A stretch of DNA of 64,000 nucleotides from Nematostella vectensis (lineage: Eukaryota > Cnidaria > Anthozoa > Actiniaria > Edwardsiidae): positions 15,558,442-15,622,441 of the forward strand of contig NC_064045.1 in the NCBI RefSeq assembly GCF_932526225.1, in the 5' to 3' direction. Every line of letters starts with the position of its first letter. Position 1 is the first letter of the stretch. A program made the translations under genes and the position numbers. Shown here piece after piece: positions 40,505-50,087 of the stretch. A model generated the notes under the pieces. That model was not told where the DNA came from. It searched no databases and was given only the letters and a program-made list of their open reading frames with translations.

Positions 40505-40524
40505 TGGCATTGCTGAAGGGAATT

Positions 40525-40538
40525 GTAATGAAAATTAC
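40525..40538. repeat. Short inverted repeat GTAAT-GAAA-ATTAC
   Basis: A perfect 5-bp stem encloses GAAA, a GNRA-type tetraloop on the plus strand. It is present in most units. Units with GGGAATTATAATG (for example 6541, 7627, 10913, 19116, 25128) weaken the stem, and 12552 and 17476 change the loop to AAAA. A 14-bp AT-rich inverted repeat can arise by chance, so biological meaning is uncertain. Confidence 0.4.
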
Positions 40539-40593
40539 TTTTAATACTATTGGTATCGTAAACTATCCCAAGCAAAGTCACCATCGGACTGGA

Positions 40594-40717
40594 GGTTACA
40601 TTCGGGAAAAGCTTCAGGGTTACATTCGGGAATTTGTTTTACGAGTGTAACCTCCAAAAGGTTACAATCGATAATTTTTTTTCCGAATGTAAATTCCAAA
40701 AAGTAACATTAGGAAAA
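40594..40717. repeat. Region of short direct and inverted motif copies
   Basis: About 125 bp is built from one short motif in both orientations. GGTTACATTCGGGAA occurs at 40594-40608 and again at 40618-40632 (24 bp apart). An inverted GTGTAACCTCC form begins near 40645 and a direct AGGTTACAATC at 40659. An inverted TTCCGAATGTAAATTCC lies at 40681-40697, and a direct GTAACATTAGGAAAA at 40703-40717. The order is + + - + - +. This suggests the unit partly grew from a 24-bp repeat with inversions and decay. The HindIII site AAGCTT is at 40609-40614. Peptides predicted across it merely echo the DNA motif. Confidence 0.8.
40647..40665. repeat. Perfect 7-bp hairpin GTAACCT/AGGTTAC
   Basis: GTAACCT and AGGTTAC flank a 5-nt CCAAA loop. 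Variants mostly change loop bases or stem ends: CTCTAAAAGG in units such as 2173, 3803, 7627 and 12003; CCTTCAAAAGG in 43897 and 44990; CATCCAAAAGG in 43350, 48995 and 49543. The last two weaken the stem end. It comes from back-to-back copies of the local motif. Confidence 0.65.
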
Positions 40718-40839
40718 ATAAAACAGTATACTCGGAAAAAAAGGTATATCAATCTATCGAGCGCTATGCTCTATGTTAGAATCTACTTAATCAAGTTATC
40801 CAAGGAATCTAGTTAGTTCTTGTGTGCATAAAATATGTA

Positions 40840-40849
40840 CAGGATCCTG
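40840..40849. repeat. 10-bp palindrome CAGGATCCTG (BamHI site)
   Basis: A perfect 10-bp palindrome with a BamHI core is found once per unit in many units. A recurrent variant CATGATCCTG removes the site in units carrying the TTGTGCGCATA marker (for example 2173, 3803, 4898, 7627, 13640). It is useful as a restriction landmark; no regulatory role is evident. Confidence 0.6.
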
Positions 40850-40913
40850 AACAAAGCATGAGCACATCAAAGATGCTGAGAGTACATAAAAATGTCCCTA
40901 TACCTTCTTTTTA

Positions 40914-40923
40914 TGTCATGACA
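40914..40923. repeat. 10-bp palindrome TGTCATGACA
   Basis: A perfect palindrome present in almost all units, for example 462-471. The copy at the end of unit 3803 is changed by TCATGATACACC. It resembles a dimeric factor site in form only; I recognise no specific factor. Confidence 0.45.
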
Positions 40924-40981
40924 CACCAAGAACAGTATAATTAAGTATCGATATTTAAAAAAAAAATAAAGAAAAAAAAAA

Positions 40982-42619
40982 GGCTATCAGCGGGAATCGA
41001 ACCCGGGTCCCTGCGTTAGTAGTTAAGTGCCCGCAACGAAAGACTAACGTGGCATTGTTGAAGGGAATTATAATGAAAATTACTTTTAATACTATTGGTA
41101 TCGTAAACTATCCCAAGCAAAGTCACCATCGGACTGGAGGTTACATTCGGGAAAAGCTTCAGGGTTACATTCGGGAATTTGTTTTACGAGTGTAACCTCC
41201 AAAAGGTTACAATCGATAATTTTTTTTTCCGAATGTAAATTCCAAAAAGTAACAGGAAAATAAAACAGTATACTCGGGAAAAAAGGTATATCAATCTATC
41301 GAGCGCTATGCTCTATGTTAGAATCTACTTAATTAAGTTATCCAAGGAATCTAGTTAGTTCTTGTGTGCATAAAATATGTACAGGATCCTGAACAAAGCA
41401 TGAGCACATCAAAGATGCTGAGAGTACATCAAAATGTCCCTATACCTTCTTTTTATGTCATGACACACCAAGAACAGTATAATTAAGTATCGATATTTTT
41501 AAAAAAAAAAATAAAGAAAAAAAAATAGGCTATCAGCGGGAATCGAACCCCGGTCGCTGCGGTAGTAGTCAAGTGCCCGCAACGAAAGACTAACGTGGCA
41601 TTGCTGAAGGGAATTGTAATGAAAATTACTTTTAATACTATTGGTATCGTAAACTATCCCAAGCAAAGTCACCATCGGACTGGAGGTTACATTCGGGAAA
41701 AGCTTTAGGGTTACATTCGGGAATTTGTTTTACGAGTGTAACCTCCAAAAGGTTACAATCGATAATTTTTTTTCCGAATGTAAATTCCAAAAAATAACAT
41801 TAGGAAAAATAAAACAGTATACTCGGAAAAAAAGGTATATCAATCTATCGAGCGCTATGCTCTATGTTAGAATCTACTTAATCAAGTTATCCAAGGAATC
41901 TAGTTAGTTCTTGTGTGCATAAAATATGTACAGGATCCTGAACAAAGCATGAGCACATCAAAGATGCTGAGAGTACATCAAAATGTCCCTATACCTTCTT
42001 TTTATGTCATGACACACCAAGAACAGTATAATTAAGTATCGATATTTTAAAAAAAAAATAAAGAAAAAAAAATAGGCTATCAGCGGGAATCGAACCCGGG
42101 TCGCTGCGTTAGTAGTCAAGTGCCCGCAACGAAAGACTAACGTGGCATTGCTGAAGGGAATTGTAATGAAAATTACTTTTAATACTATTGGTATCGTAAA
42201 CTATCCCAAGCAAAGTCACCATCGGACTGGAGGTTACATTCGGGAAAAGCTTTAGGGTTACATTCGGGAATTTGTTTTACGAGTGTAACCTCCAAAAGGT
42301 TACAATCGATAATTTTTTTTCCGAATGTAAATTCCAAAAAGTAACATTAGGAAAAATAAAACAGTATACTCGGAAAAAAAGGTATATCAATCTATCGAGC
42401 GCTATGCTCTATGTTAGAATCTACTTAATCAAGTTATCCAAGGAATCTAGTTAGTTCTTGTGTGCATAAAATATGTACAGGATCCTGAACAAAGCATGAG
42501 CACATCAAAGATGCTGAGAGTACATAAAAATGTCCCTATACCTTCTTTTTATGTCATGACACACCAAGAACAGTATAATTAAGTATCGATATTTAAAAAA
42601 ATATTAAGAAAAAAAAGTA
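40982..42619. repeat. Trimer, second adjacent copy
   Basis: This repeats 39344-40981 at a constant 1638-bp shift. Its third unit (42075) leads into the 730-bp unit, as does 47720 in the other copy of block D, so the ancestral order was one trimer then the 730-bp unit. Confidence 0.94.
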
Positions 42620-42691
42620 GGCTCTCAGCGGGAATCGAACCCGTGTGGCTGCGTTAGTAGTCAAGTGCCCGCAACGAAAGACTAACGTGGC
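42620..42691 (-). pseudogene. Divergent tRNA-like element in 730-bp unit
   Basis: This copy has GCTCTCAG in place of GCTATCAG and CCGTGTGGC in place of CCGGGTCGC. On the minus strand both the acceptor 3' strand and the base of the T stem are altered while the B box GGTTCGATTCC stays. The same changes occur at 48265. It is further from a tRNA than most copies. Confidence 0.6.
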
Positions 42692-43349
42692 ATTGCTGAA
42701 GGGAATTGTAATGAAAATTACTTTAAATACTATTGGTATCGTAAACTATCCCAAGCAAAGTCACCATAGGACTGGAGGTTACATTCGGGAAAAGCTGTAG
42801 GGTTACATTCGGGAATTTGTTTTACGAGTGTAACCTCCAAAAGGTTACAATCGATATTTTTTTTCCGAATGTAAATTCCAAAAAGTAACATTAGGAAAAT
42901 AAATAATTTAATACTATTGGTATCGTAAACTATCCCAAGCAAAGTCACCATCGGACTGGAGGTTACATTCGGGAAAAGCTTCAGGGTTACATTCGGGACT
43001 TTGTTTTTACAAGTGTAACCTCCAAAAGGTTACAATCGATAATTTTTTTTCCGAATTTAAATTCCAAAAAGTAACATTAGGAAAATAAAACAGTATACTC
43101 GGTAAAAAAGGTATATCAATCTATCGTGCGCTATGCTCTATGTTAGAATCTACTTAATCAAGTTATCCAAGGAATCTAGTTAGTTCTTGTGTGCATAAAA
43201 TATGTACAGGATCCTGAACAAAGCATGAGCACATCAAAGATGCTGAGAGTACATAAAAATGTCCCTATACCTTCTTTTTATGTCATGACACACCAAGAAC
43301 AGTATAATTAAGTATCGATATTTAAAAAAAAAATAAAGAAAAAAAAAAA
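42620..43349. repeat. 730-bp variant unit with internal 184-bp duplication
   Basis: After a normal first part, the stretch beginning AATACTATTGG at 42726 is repeated from 42910, a 184-bp shift. The two copies are 42726-42909 and 42910 to about 43093. The junction reads AAATAAATAATTTAATAC where a normal unit continues into AAAACAGTATAC, so a short TTAAT-type microhomology may have been used. The duplicated part is essentially the motif/hairpin region and its left flank. The unit also has GGCTCTCAG, CCGTGTGGC and an ATATTAAG tract before it. The same structure recurs at 48265. Confidence 0.93.
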
Positions 43350-43896
43350 AGCTATCAGCGGGAATCGAACCCGGGTCGCTGCGTTAGTAGTCAAGTGCCC
43401 GCAACGAAAGACTAACGTGGCATTGCTGAAGGGAATTGTAATGAAAATTACTTTTAATACTATTGGTATCGTAAACTATCCCAAGCAAAGTCACCATCGG
43501 ACTGGAGGTTACATTCGGGAAAAGCTGTAGGGTTACATTCGGGAATTTGTTTTACGAGTGTAACATCCAAAAGGTTACAATCGATAACTTTTTTTCCGAA
43601 TGTAAATTCCAAAAAGTAACATTAGGAAAAATAAAACAGTATACTCGGAAAAAAAGGTATATCAATCTATCGAGCGCTATGCTCTATGTTAGAATCTACT
43701 TAATCAAGTTATCCAAGGAATCTAGTTAGTTCTTGTGTGCATAAAATATGTACAGGATCCTGAACAAAGCATGAGCACATCAAAGATGCTGAGAGTACAT
43801 AAAAATGTCCCTATACCTTCTTTTTATGTCATGACACACCAAGAACAGTATAATTAAGTATCGATATTTAAAAAAAAAAAAAAGAAAAAAAAAATA

Positions 43897-46081
43897 GGCT
43901 ATCAGCGGGAATCGAACCCGGGTCGCTGCGGTAGTAGTCAAGTGCCCGCAACGAAAGACTAACGTAACATTGCTGAAGGAAATTGTAATGAAAATTACTT
44001 TTAATACTATTGGTATCGTCAACTATCCCAAGCAAAGTCACCATCGGACTGGAGGTTACATTCGGGAAAAGCTTCAGGGTTACATTCGGGAATTTGTTTT
44101 ACGAGTGTAACCTTCAAAAGGTTACAATCGATAATTTGTTTTCCGAATGTAAATTCCAAAAAGTAACATTAGGAAAATAAAACAGTATACTCGGAAAAAA
44201 AGGTATATCAATCTATCGAGCGCTATGCTCTATGTTAGAATCTACTTAATCAAGTTAACCAAGGAATCTAGTTAGTTCTTGTGTGCATAAAATATGTACA
44301 GGATCCTGAACAAAGCATGAGCACATCAAAGATGCTTAGAGTACATAAAAATGTCCCTATACCTTCTTTTTATGTCATGACACACCAAGAACAGTATAAT
44401 TAAGTATCGATATTTAAAAAAAAAATAAAGAAAAAAAAAATTGGCTATCAGCGGGAATCGAACACGGGTCGCTGCGGTAGTAGTCAAGTGCCCGCAACGA
44501 AAGACTAACGTGGCACTGCTAAAGGGAATTGTAATGAAAATTACTTTTAATACTATTGGTATCGTAAACTATCCAAAGAAAAGTCACCATCGAACTGGAG
44601 GTTACATTCGGGAAAAGCTTCAGGGTTACATTCGGGAATTTGTTTTACGAGTGTAACCTCCAAAAGGTTACAATCGATAATTTTTTTTCCGAATGTAAAT
44701 TCCAAAAAGTAACATTAGGAAAAATAAAACAGTATACTCGGAAAAAAAGGTATATCAATCTATCGAGCGCTATGCTCTATGTTAGAATCTACTTAATCAA
44801 GTTATCCAAGGAATCTAGTTAGTTCTTGTGTGCATAAAATATGTACAGGATCCTGAACAAAGCATGAGCACATCAAAGATGCTGAGAGTACATAAAAATG
44901 TCCCTATACCTTCTTTTTATGTCATGACACACCAAGAACAGTATAATTAAGTATCGATATTTAAAAAAAAAAAAAAGAAAAAAAAAATAGGCTATCAGCG
45001 GGAATCGAACCCGGGTCGCTGCGGTAGTAGTCAAGTGCCCGCAACGAAAGACTAACGTAACATTGCTGAAGGAAATTGTAATGAAAATTACTTTTAATAC
45101 TATTGGTATCGTCAACTATCCCAAGCAAAGTCACCATCGGACTGGAGGTTACATTCGGGAAAAGCTTCAGGGTTACATTCGGGAATTTGTTTTACGAGTG
45201 TAACCTTCAAAAGGTTACAATCGATAATTTGTTTTCCGAATGTAAATTCCAAAAAGTAACATTAGGAAAATAAAACAGTATACTCGGAAAAAAAGGTATA
45301 TCAATCTATCGAGCGCTATGCTCTATGTTAGAATCTACTTAATCAAGTTAACCAAGGAATCTAGTTAGTTCTTGTGTGCATAAAATATGTACAGGATCCT
45401 GAACAAAGCATGAGCACATCAAAGATGCTTAGAGTACATAAAAATGTCCCTATACCTTCTTTTTATGTCATGACACACCAAGAACAGTATAATTAAGTAT
45501 CGATATTTAAAAAAAAAATAAAGAAAAAAAAAATTGGCTATCAGCGGGAATCGAACACGGGTCGCTGCGGTAGTAGTCAAGTGCCCGCAACGAAAGACTA
45601 ACGTGGCACTGCTAAAGGGAATTGTAATGAAAATTACTTTTAATACTATTGGTATCGTAAACTATCCAAAGAAAAGTCACCATCGAACTGGAGGTTACAT
45701 TCGGGAAAAGCTTCAGGGTTACATTCGGGAATTTGTTTTACGAGTGTAACCTCCAAAAGGTTACAATCGATAATTTTTTTTCCGAATGTAAATTCCAAAA
45801 AGTAACATTAGGAAAAATAAAACAGTATACTCGGAAAAAAAGGTATATCAATCTATCGAGCGCTATGCTCTATGTTAGAATCTACTTAATCAAGTTATCC
45901 AAAGAATCTAGTTAGTTCTTGTGCGCATAAAATATGTACAGGATCCTGAACAAAGCATGAGCACATCAAAGATTCTTAGAGTACATAAAAATGTCCCTAT
46001 ACCTTCTTTTATGTCATGACACACCAAGAACAGTATAATTAAGTATCGGTATTTAAAAAAAAAAAAATAAGAAAAAAATTA
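43897..46081. repeat. Dimer duplicated in tandem (shift 1093 bp)
   Basis: Units 43897 and 44443 are repeated as 44990 and 45536. Both pairs share CGTAACATTGC, CCTTCAAAAGG, GATGCTTAGAG, GAACACGGG, GCTAAAGGG and AAAGAAAAGTC. The copies part only in the last third of the second unit: 45536 has CCAAAGAATC, TTGTGCGC and GATTCTTAG like 38251, while 44443 has the commoner bases. Confidence 0.9.
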
Positions 46082-49000
46082 GGCTATCAGCGGGAATCGA
46101 ACCCGGGTCGCTGCGTTAGTAGTCAAGTGCCCGCAACGAAAGACTAACGTGGCATTGCTGAAGGGAATTGTAATGAAAATTACTTTTAATACTATTGGTA
46201 TCGTAAACTATCCCAAGCAAAGTCACCATCGGACTGGAGGTTACATTCGGGAAAAGCTTCAGGGTTACATTCGGGAATTTGTTTTACGAGTGTAACCTCC
46301 AAAAGGTTACAATCAATAATTTTTTTTCCGAATGTAAATTCCAAAAAGTAACATTAGGAAAAATAAAACAGTATACTCAGAAAAAAAGGTATATCAATCT
46401 ATCGAGCGCTATGCTCTATGTTAGAATCTACTTAATCAAGTTATCCAAGGAATCTAGTTAGTTCTTGTGTGCATAAAATATGTACAGGATCCTGAACAAA
46501 GCATGAGCACATCAAAGATGCTGAGAGTACATAAAAATGTCCCTATACCTTCTTTTTATGTCATGACACACCAAGAACAGTATAATTAAGTAACGATATT
46601 TAAAAAAAAAATAAAGAAAAAAAAAAGGCTATCAGCGGGAATCGAACCCGGGTCCCTGCGTTAGTAGTTAAGTGCCCGCAACGAAAGACTAACGTGGCAT
46701 TGTTGAAGGGAATTATAATGAAAATTACTTTTAATACTATTGGTATCGTAAACTATCCCAAGCAAAGTCACCATCGGACTGGAGGTTACATTCGGGAAAA
46801 GCTTCAGGGTTACATTCGGGAATTTGTTTTACGAGTGTAACCTCCAAAAGGTTACAATCGATAATTTTTTTTTCCGAATGTAAATTCCAAAAAGTAACAG
46901 GAAAATAAAACAGTATACTCGGGAAAAAAGGTATATCAATCTATCGAGCGCTATGCTCTATGTTAGAATCTACTTAATCAAGTTATCCAAGGAATCTAGT
47001 TAGTTCTTGTGTGCATAAAATATGTACAGGATCCTGAACAAAGCATGAGCACATCAAAGATGCTGAGAGTACATCAAAATGTCCCTATACCTTCTTTTTA
47101 TGTCATGACACACCAAGAACAGTATAATTAAGTATCGATATTTTTAAAAAAAAAAATAAAGAAAAAAAAATAGGCTATCAGCGGGAATCGAACCCCGGTC
47201 GCTGCGGTAGTAGTCAAGTGCCCGCAACGAAAGACTAACGTGGCATTGCTGAAGGGAATTGTAATGAAAATTACTTTTAATACTATTGGTATCGTAAACT
47301 ATCCCAAGCAAAGTCACCATCGGACTGGAGGTTACATTCGGGAAAAGCTTCAGGGTTACATTCGGGAATTTGTTTTACGAGTGTAACCTCCAAAAGGTTA
47401 CAATCGATAATTTGTTTTCCGAATGTAAATTCCAAAAAGTAACATTAGGAAAATAAAACAGTATACTCGGAAAAAAAGGTATATCAATCTATCGAGCGCT
47501 ATGCTCTATGTTAGAATCTACTTAATCAAGTTATCCAAGGAATCTAGTCAGGTCTTGTGTGCATAAAATATGTACAGGATCCTGAACAAAGCATGAGCAC
47601 ATCAAAGATGCTGAGAGTACATCAAAATGTCCCTATACCTTCTTTTTATGTCATGACACACCAAGAACAGTATAATTAAGTATCGATATTTAAAAAAAAA
47701 AAATAAAGAAAAAAAAATAGGCTGTCAGCGGGAATCGAACCCCGGTCGCTGCGGTAGTAGTCATGTGCCCGCAACGAAAGACTAACGTGGCATTGCTGAA
47801 GGGAATTGTAATGAAAATTACTTTTAATACTATTGGTATCGTAAACTATCCCAAGCAAAGTCACCATCGGACTGGAGGTTACATTCGGGAAAAGCTTTAG
47901 GGTTACATTCGGGAATTTGTTTTACGAGTGTAACCTCCAAAAGGTTACAATCGATAATTTTTTTTCCGAATGTAAATTCCAAAAAGTAACATTAGGAAAA
48001 ATAAAACAGTATACTCGGAAAAAAAGGTATATCAATCTGTCGAGCGCTATGCTCTATGTTAGAATCTACTTAATCAAGTTATCCAAGGAATCTAGTTAGT
48101 TCTTGTGTGCATAAAATATGTACAGGATCCTGAACAAAGCATGAGCACATCAAAGATGCTGAGAGTACATAAAAATGTCCCTATACCTTCTTTTTATGTC
48201 ATGACACACCAAGAACAGTATAATTAAGTATCGATATTTAAAAAAATATTAAGAAAAAAAAGTAGGCTCTCAGCGGGAATCGAACCCGTGTGGCTGCGTT
48301 AGTAGTCAAGTGCCCGCAACGAAAGACTAACGTGGCATTGCTGAAGGGAATTGTAATGAAAATTACTTTTAATACTATTGGTATCGTAAACTATCCCAAG
48401 CAAAGTCACCATCGGACTGGAGGTTACATTCGGGAAAAGCTGTAGGGTTACATTCGGGAATTTGTTTTACGAGTGTAACCTCCAAAAGGTTACAATCGAT
48501 ATTTTTTTTCCGAATGTAAATTCCAAAAAGTAACATTAGGAAAATAAATAATTTAATACTATTGGTATCGTAAACTATCCCAAGCAAAGTCACCATCGTA
48601 CTGGAGGTTACATTCGGGAAAAGCTTCAGGGTTACATTCGGGACTTTGTTTTTACGAGTGTAACCTCCAAAAGGTTACAATCGATAATTTTTTTTCCGAA
48701 TTTAAATTCCAAAAAGTAACATTAGGAAAATAAAACAGTATACTCGGTAAAAAAGGTATATCAATCTATCGAGCGCTATGCTCTATGTTAGAATCTACTT
48801 AATCAAGTTATCCAAGGAATCTAGTTAGTTCTTGTGTGCATAAAATATGTACAGGATCCTGAACAAAGCATGAGCACAGCAAAGATGCTGAGAGTACATA
48901 AAAATGTCCCTATACCTTCTTTTTATGTCATGACACACCAAGAACAGTATAATTAAGTATCGATATTTAAAAAAAAATAAAGAAAAAAAAAATAGGCTAT

Positions 49001-49542
49001 CAGCGGGAATCGAACCCGGGTCGCTGCGTTAGTAGTCAAGTGCCCGCAACGAAAGACTAACGTGGCATTGCTGAAGGGAATTGTAATGAAAATTACTTTT
49101 AATACTATTGGTATCGTAAACTATCCCAAGCAAAGTCACCATCGGACTGGAGGTTACATTCGGGAAAAGCTGTAGGGTTACATTCGGGAATTTGTTTTAC
49201 GAGTGTAACATCCAAAAGGTTACAATCGATAATTTTTTTTCCGAATGTAAATTCCAAAAAGTAACATTAGGAAAAATAAAACAGTATACTCGGAAAAAAA
49301 GGTATATCAATCTATCGAGCGCTATGCTCTATGTTAGAATCTACTTAATCAAGTTATCCAAGGAATCTAGTTAGTTCTTGTGTGCATAAAATATGTACAG
49401 GATCCTGAACAAAGCATGAGCACATCAAAGATGCTGAGAGTACATCAAAATGTCCCTATACCTTCTTTTTATGTCATGACACACCAAGAACAGTATAATT
49501 AAGTATCGATATTTAAAAAAAAAAAATAAAGAAAAAAAAATA
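44990..49542. repeat. Block D, copy without extra trimer
   Basis: This is the counterpart of 37705-43896. It ends with the second 730-bp unit and the GTAACATCCAAAAGG unit 48995. Its left two units (44990, 45536) are themselves a tandem copy of 43897-44989. Confidence 0.88.
48265..48994. repeat. Second 730-bp variant unit, same 184-bp duplication
   Basis: Internal copies are 48371-48554 and 48555 to about 48738, with the same junction, the same GGGACTTTG change in the second copy and the same GGCTCTCAG / CCGTGTGGC head as the unit 5645 bp upstream. It differs by a few bases, such as CATCGTACTGG instead of CATCGGACTGG at the second copy. The shared junction means this unit and 42620 descend from one event and were then copied as part of a larger block. 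Confidence 0.93.
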
Positions 49543-50087
49543 GGCTATCAGCGGGAATCGAACCCGGGTCGCTGCGTTAGTAGTCAAGTGCCCGCAACAA
49601 AAGACTAACGTGGCATTGCTGAAGGGAATTGTAATGAAAATTACTTTTAATACTATTGGTATCGTAAACTATCCCAAGCAAAGTCACCATCGGACTGGAG
49701 GTTACATTCGGGAAAAGCTTCAGGGTTACATTCGGGAATTTGTTTTACGAGTGTAACATCCAAAAGGTTACAATCGATAATTTTTTTTTCCGAATGTAAA
49801 TTCCAAAAAGTAACATTAGGAAAAATAAAACAGTATACTCGGAAAAAAAGGTATATCAATCTATCGAGCGCTATGCTCTATGTTAGAATCTACTTAATCA
49901 AGTTATCCAAGGAATCTAGTTAGTTCTTGTGTGCATAAAATATGTACAGGATCCTGAACAAAGCATGAGCACATCAAAGATGCTGAGAGTACATCAAAAT
50001 GTCCCTATACCTTCTTTTTATGTCATGACACACCAAGAACAGTATAATTAAGTATCGATATTTAAAAAAAAATAAAGAAAAAAAATA

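Larger units (their letters stand above)
40437..40508 (-). pseudogene. Degenerate tRNA-like element, one per unit
   Basis: On the minus strand this 72-nt stretch has tRNA length and a convincing 3' half: T stem/loop around GGTTCGATTC (four of five stem pairs form, the outermost is C/C), a 4-nt variable loop, and an acceptor 3' strand TGATAGC followed by C. An anticodon-like loop CTACTAA has U33 and A37 in place, giving triplet ACT, but only two of five anticodon-stem pairs form. The 5' half is poor: the putative D stem GTCT/GGGC needs two G-U pairs, the D loop lacks GG, and the acceptor 5' strand GCCACGT pairs with the 3' strand at only three of seven positions. I see no good A box. It is best read as a tRNA pseudogene or tRNA-derived repeat head, not a working tRNA. 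Equivalent elements lie at each unit start S, from S to about S+71. Confidence 0.72.
39344..40981. repeat. Trimer, first of two adjacent copies
   Basis: Three units of 1638 bp are followed directly by a nearly identical copy. Private markers are AAGTAACAGGAAAAT with ACTCGGGAAAA and TTAATTAAG in unit 1, AACCCCGGTCG with CCAAAAAATAAC in unit 2, and a typical unit 3. A difference I noticed is GCTTCAGGG against GCTTTAGGG in unit 3. The near identity points to a recent event. Confidence 0.94.
40437..40981. repeat. Reference satellite unit (typical sequence)
   Basis: I use this unit to describe internal structure because it carries the commonest base at most positions I compared. Order by offset: 1-72 tRNA-like element (minus strand); 89-102 small GTAAT/ATTAC inverted repeat; 158-281 region of short direct and inverted motifs; about 282-403 AT-rich sequence without an evident element; 404-413 BamHI palindrome; 478-487 TGTCATGACA palindrome; then GTATCGATATTT and the A-rich tract to the end. 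Add the same offsets to other unit starts, allowing a few bases for homopolymer slips. Confidence 0.93.
35518..43896. repeat. Array segment 5: 15 units
   Basis: Unit starts: 35518, 36066, 36613, 37158, 37705, 38251, 38799, 39344, 39890, 40437, 40982, 41528, 42075, 42620, 43350. It contains a near-exact trimer duplication (39344-40981 and 40982-42619) and the first 730-bp unit (42620-43349). Unit 38251 has GAACACGGG, GCACTGCTAAAGG and a four-T version of the CTTCTTTTTATG motif; unit 45536 shares all of these and 57189 shares the last. At 43350 the first base of the unit start motif is A instead of G. Nothing else is present. Confidence 0.97.
37705..43896. repeat. Block D, copy with extra trimer
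   Basis: Units 37705, 38251, 38799, 39344 and 39890 match 44990, 45536, 46082, 46627 and 47173 (shift 7283-7285). Units 42075, 42620 and 43350 match 47720, 48265 and 48995 (shift 5645). The difference, 1638 bp, is exactly the length of the trimer duplicated in this copy. Confidence 0.88.

Noticed and set aside
40437-40508. Functional tRNA gene
   Set aside because: The acceptor stem forms three of seven pairs, the anticodon stem two of five, and no acceptable A box is seen.
40914-40923. TGTCATGACA as a specific transcription factor site
   Set aside because: The palindrome is conserved but simple copying explains that, and no factor is recognisable from sequence alone.
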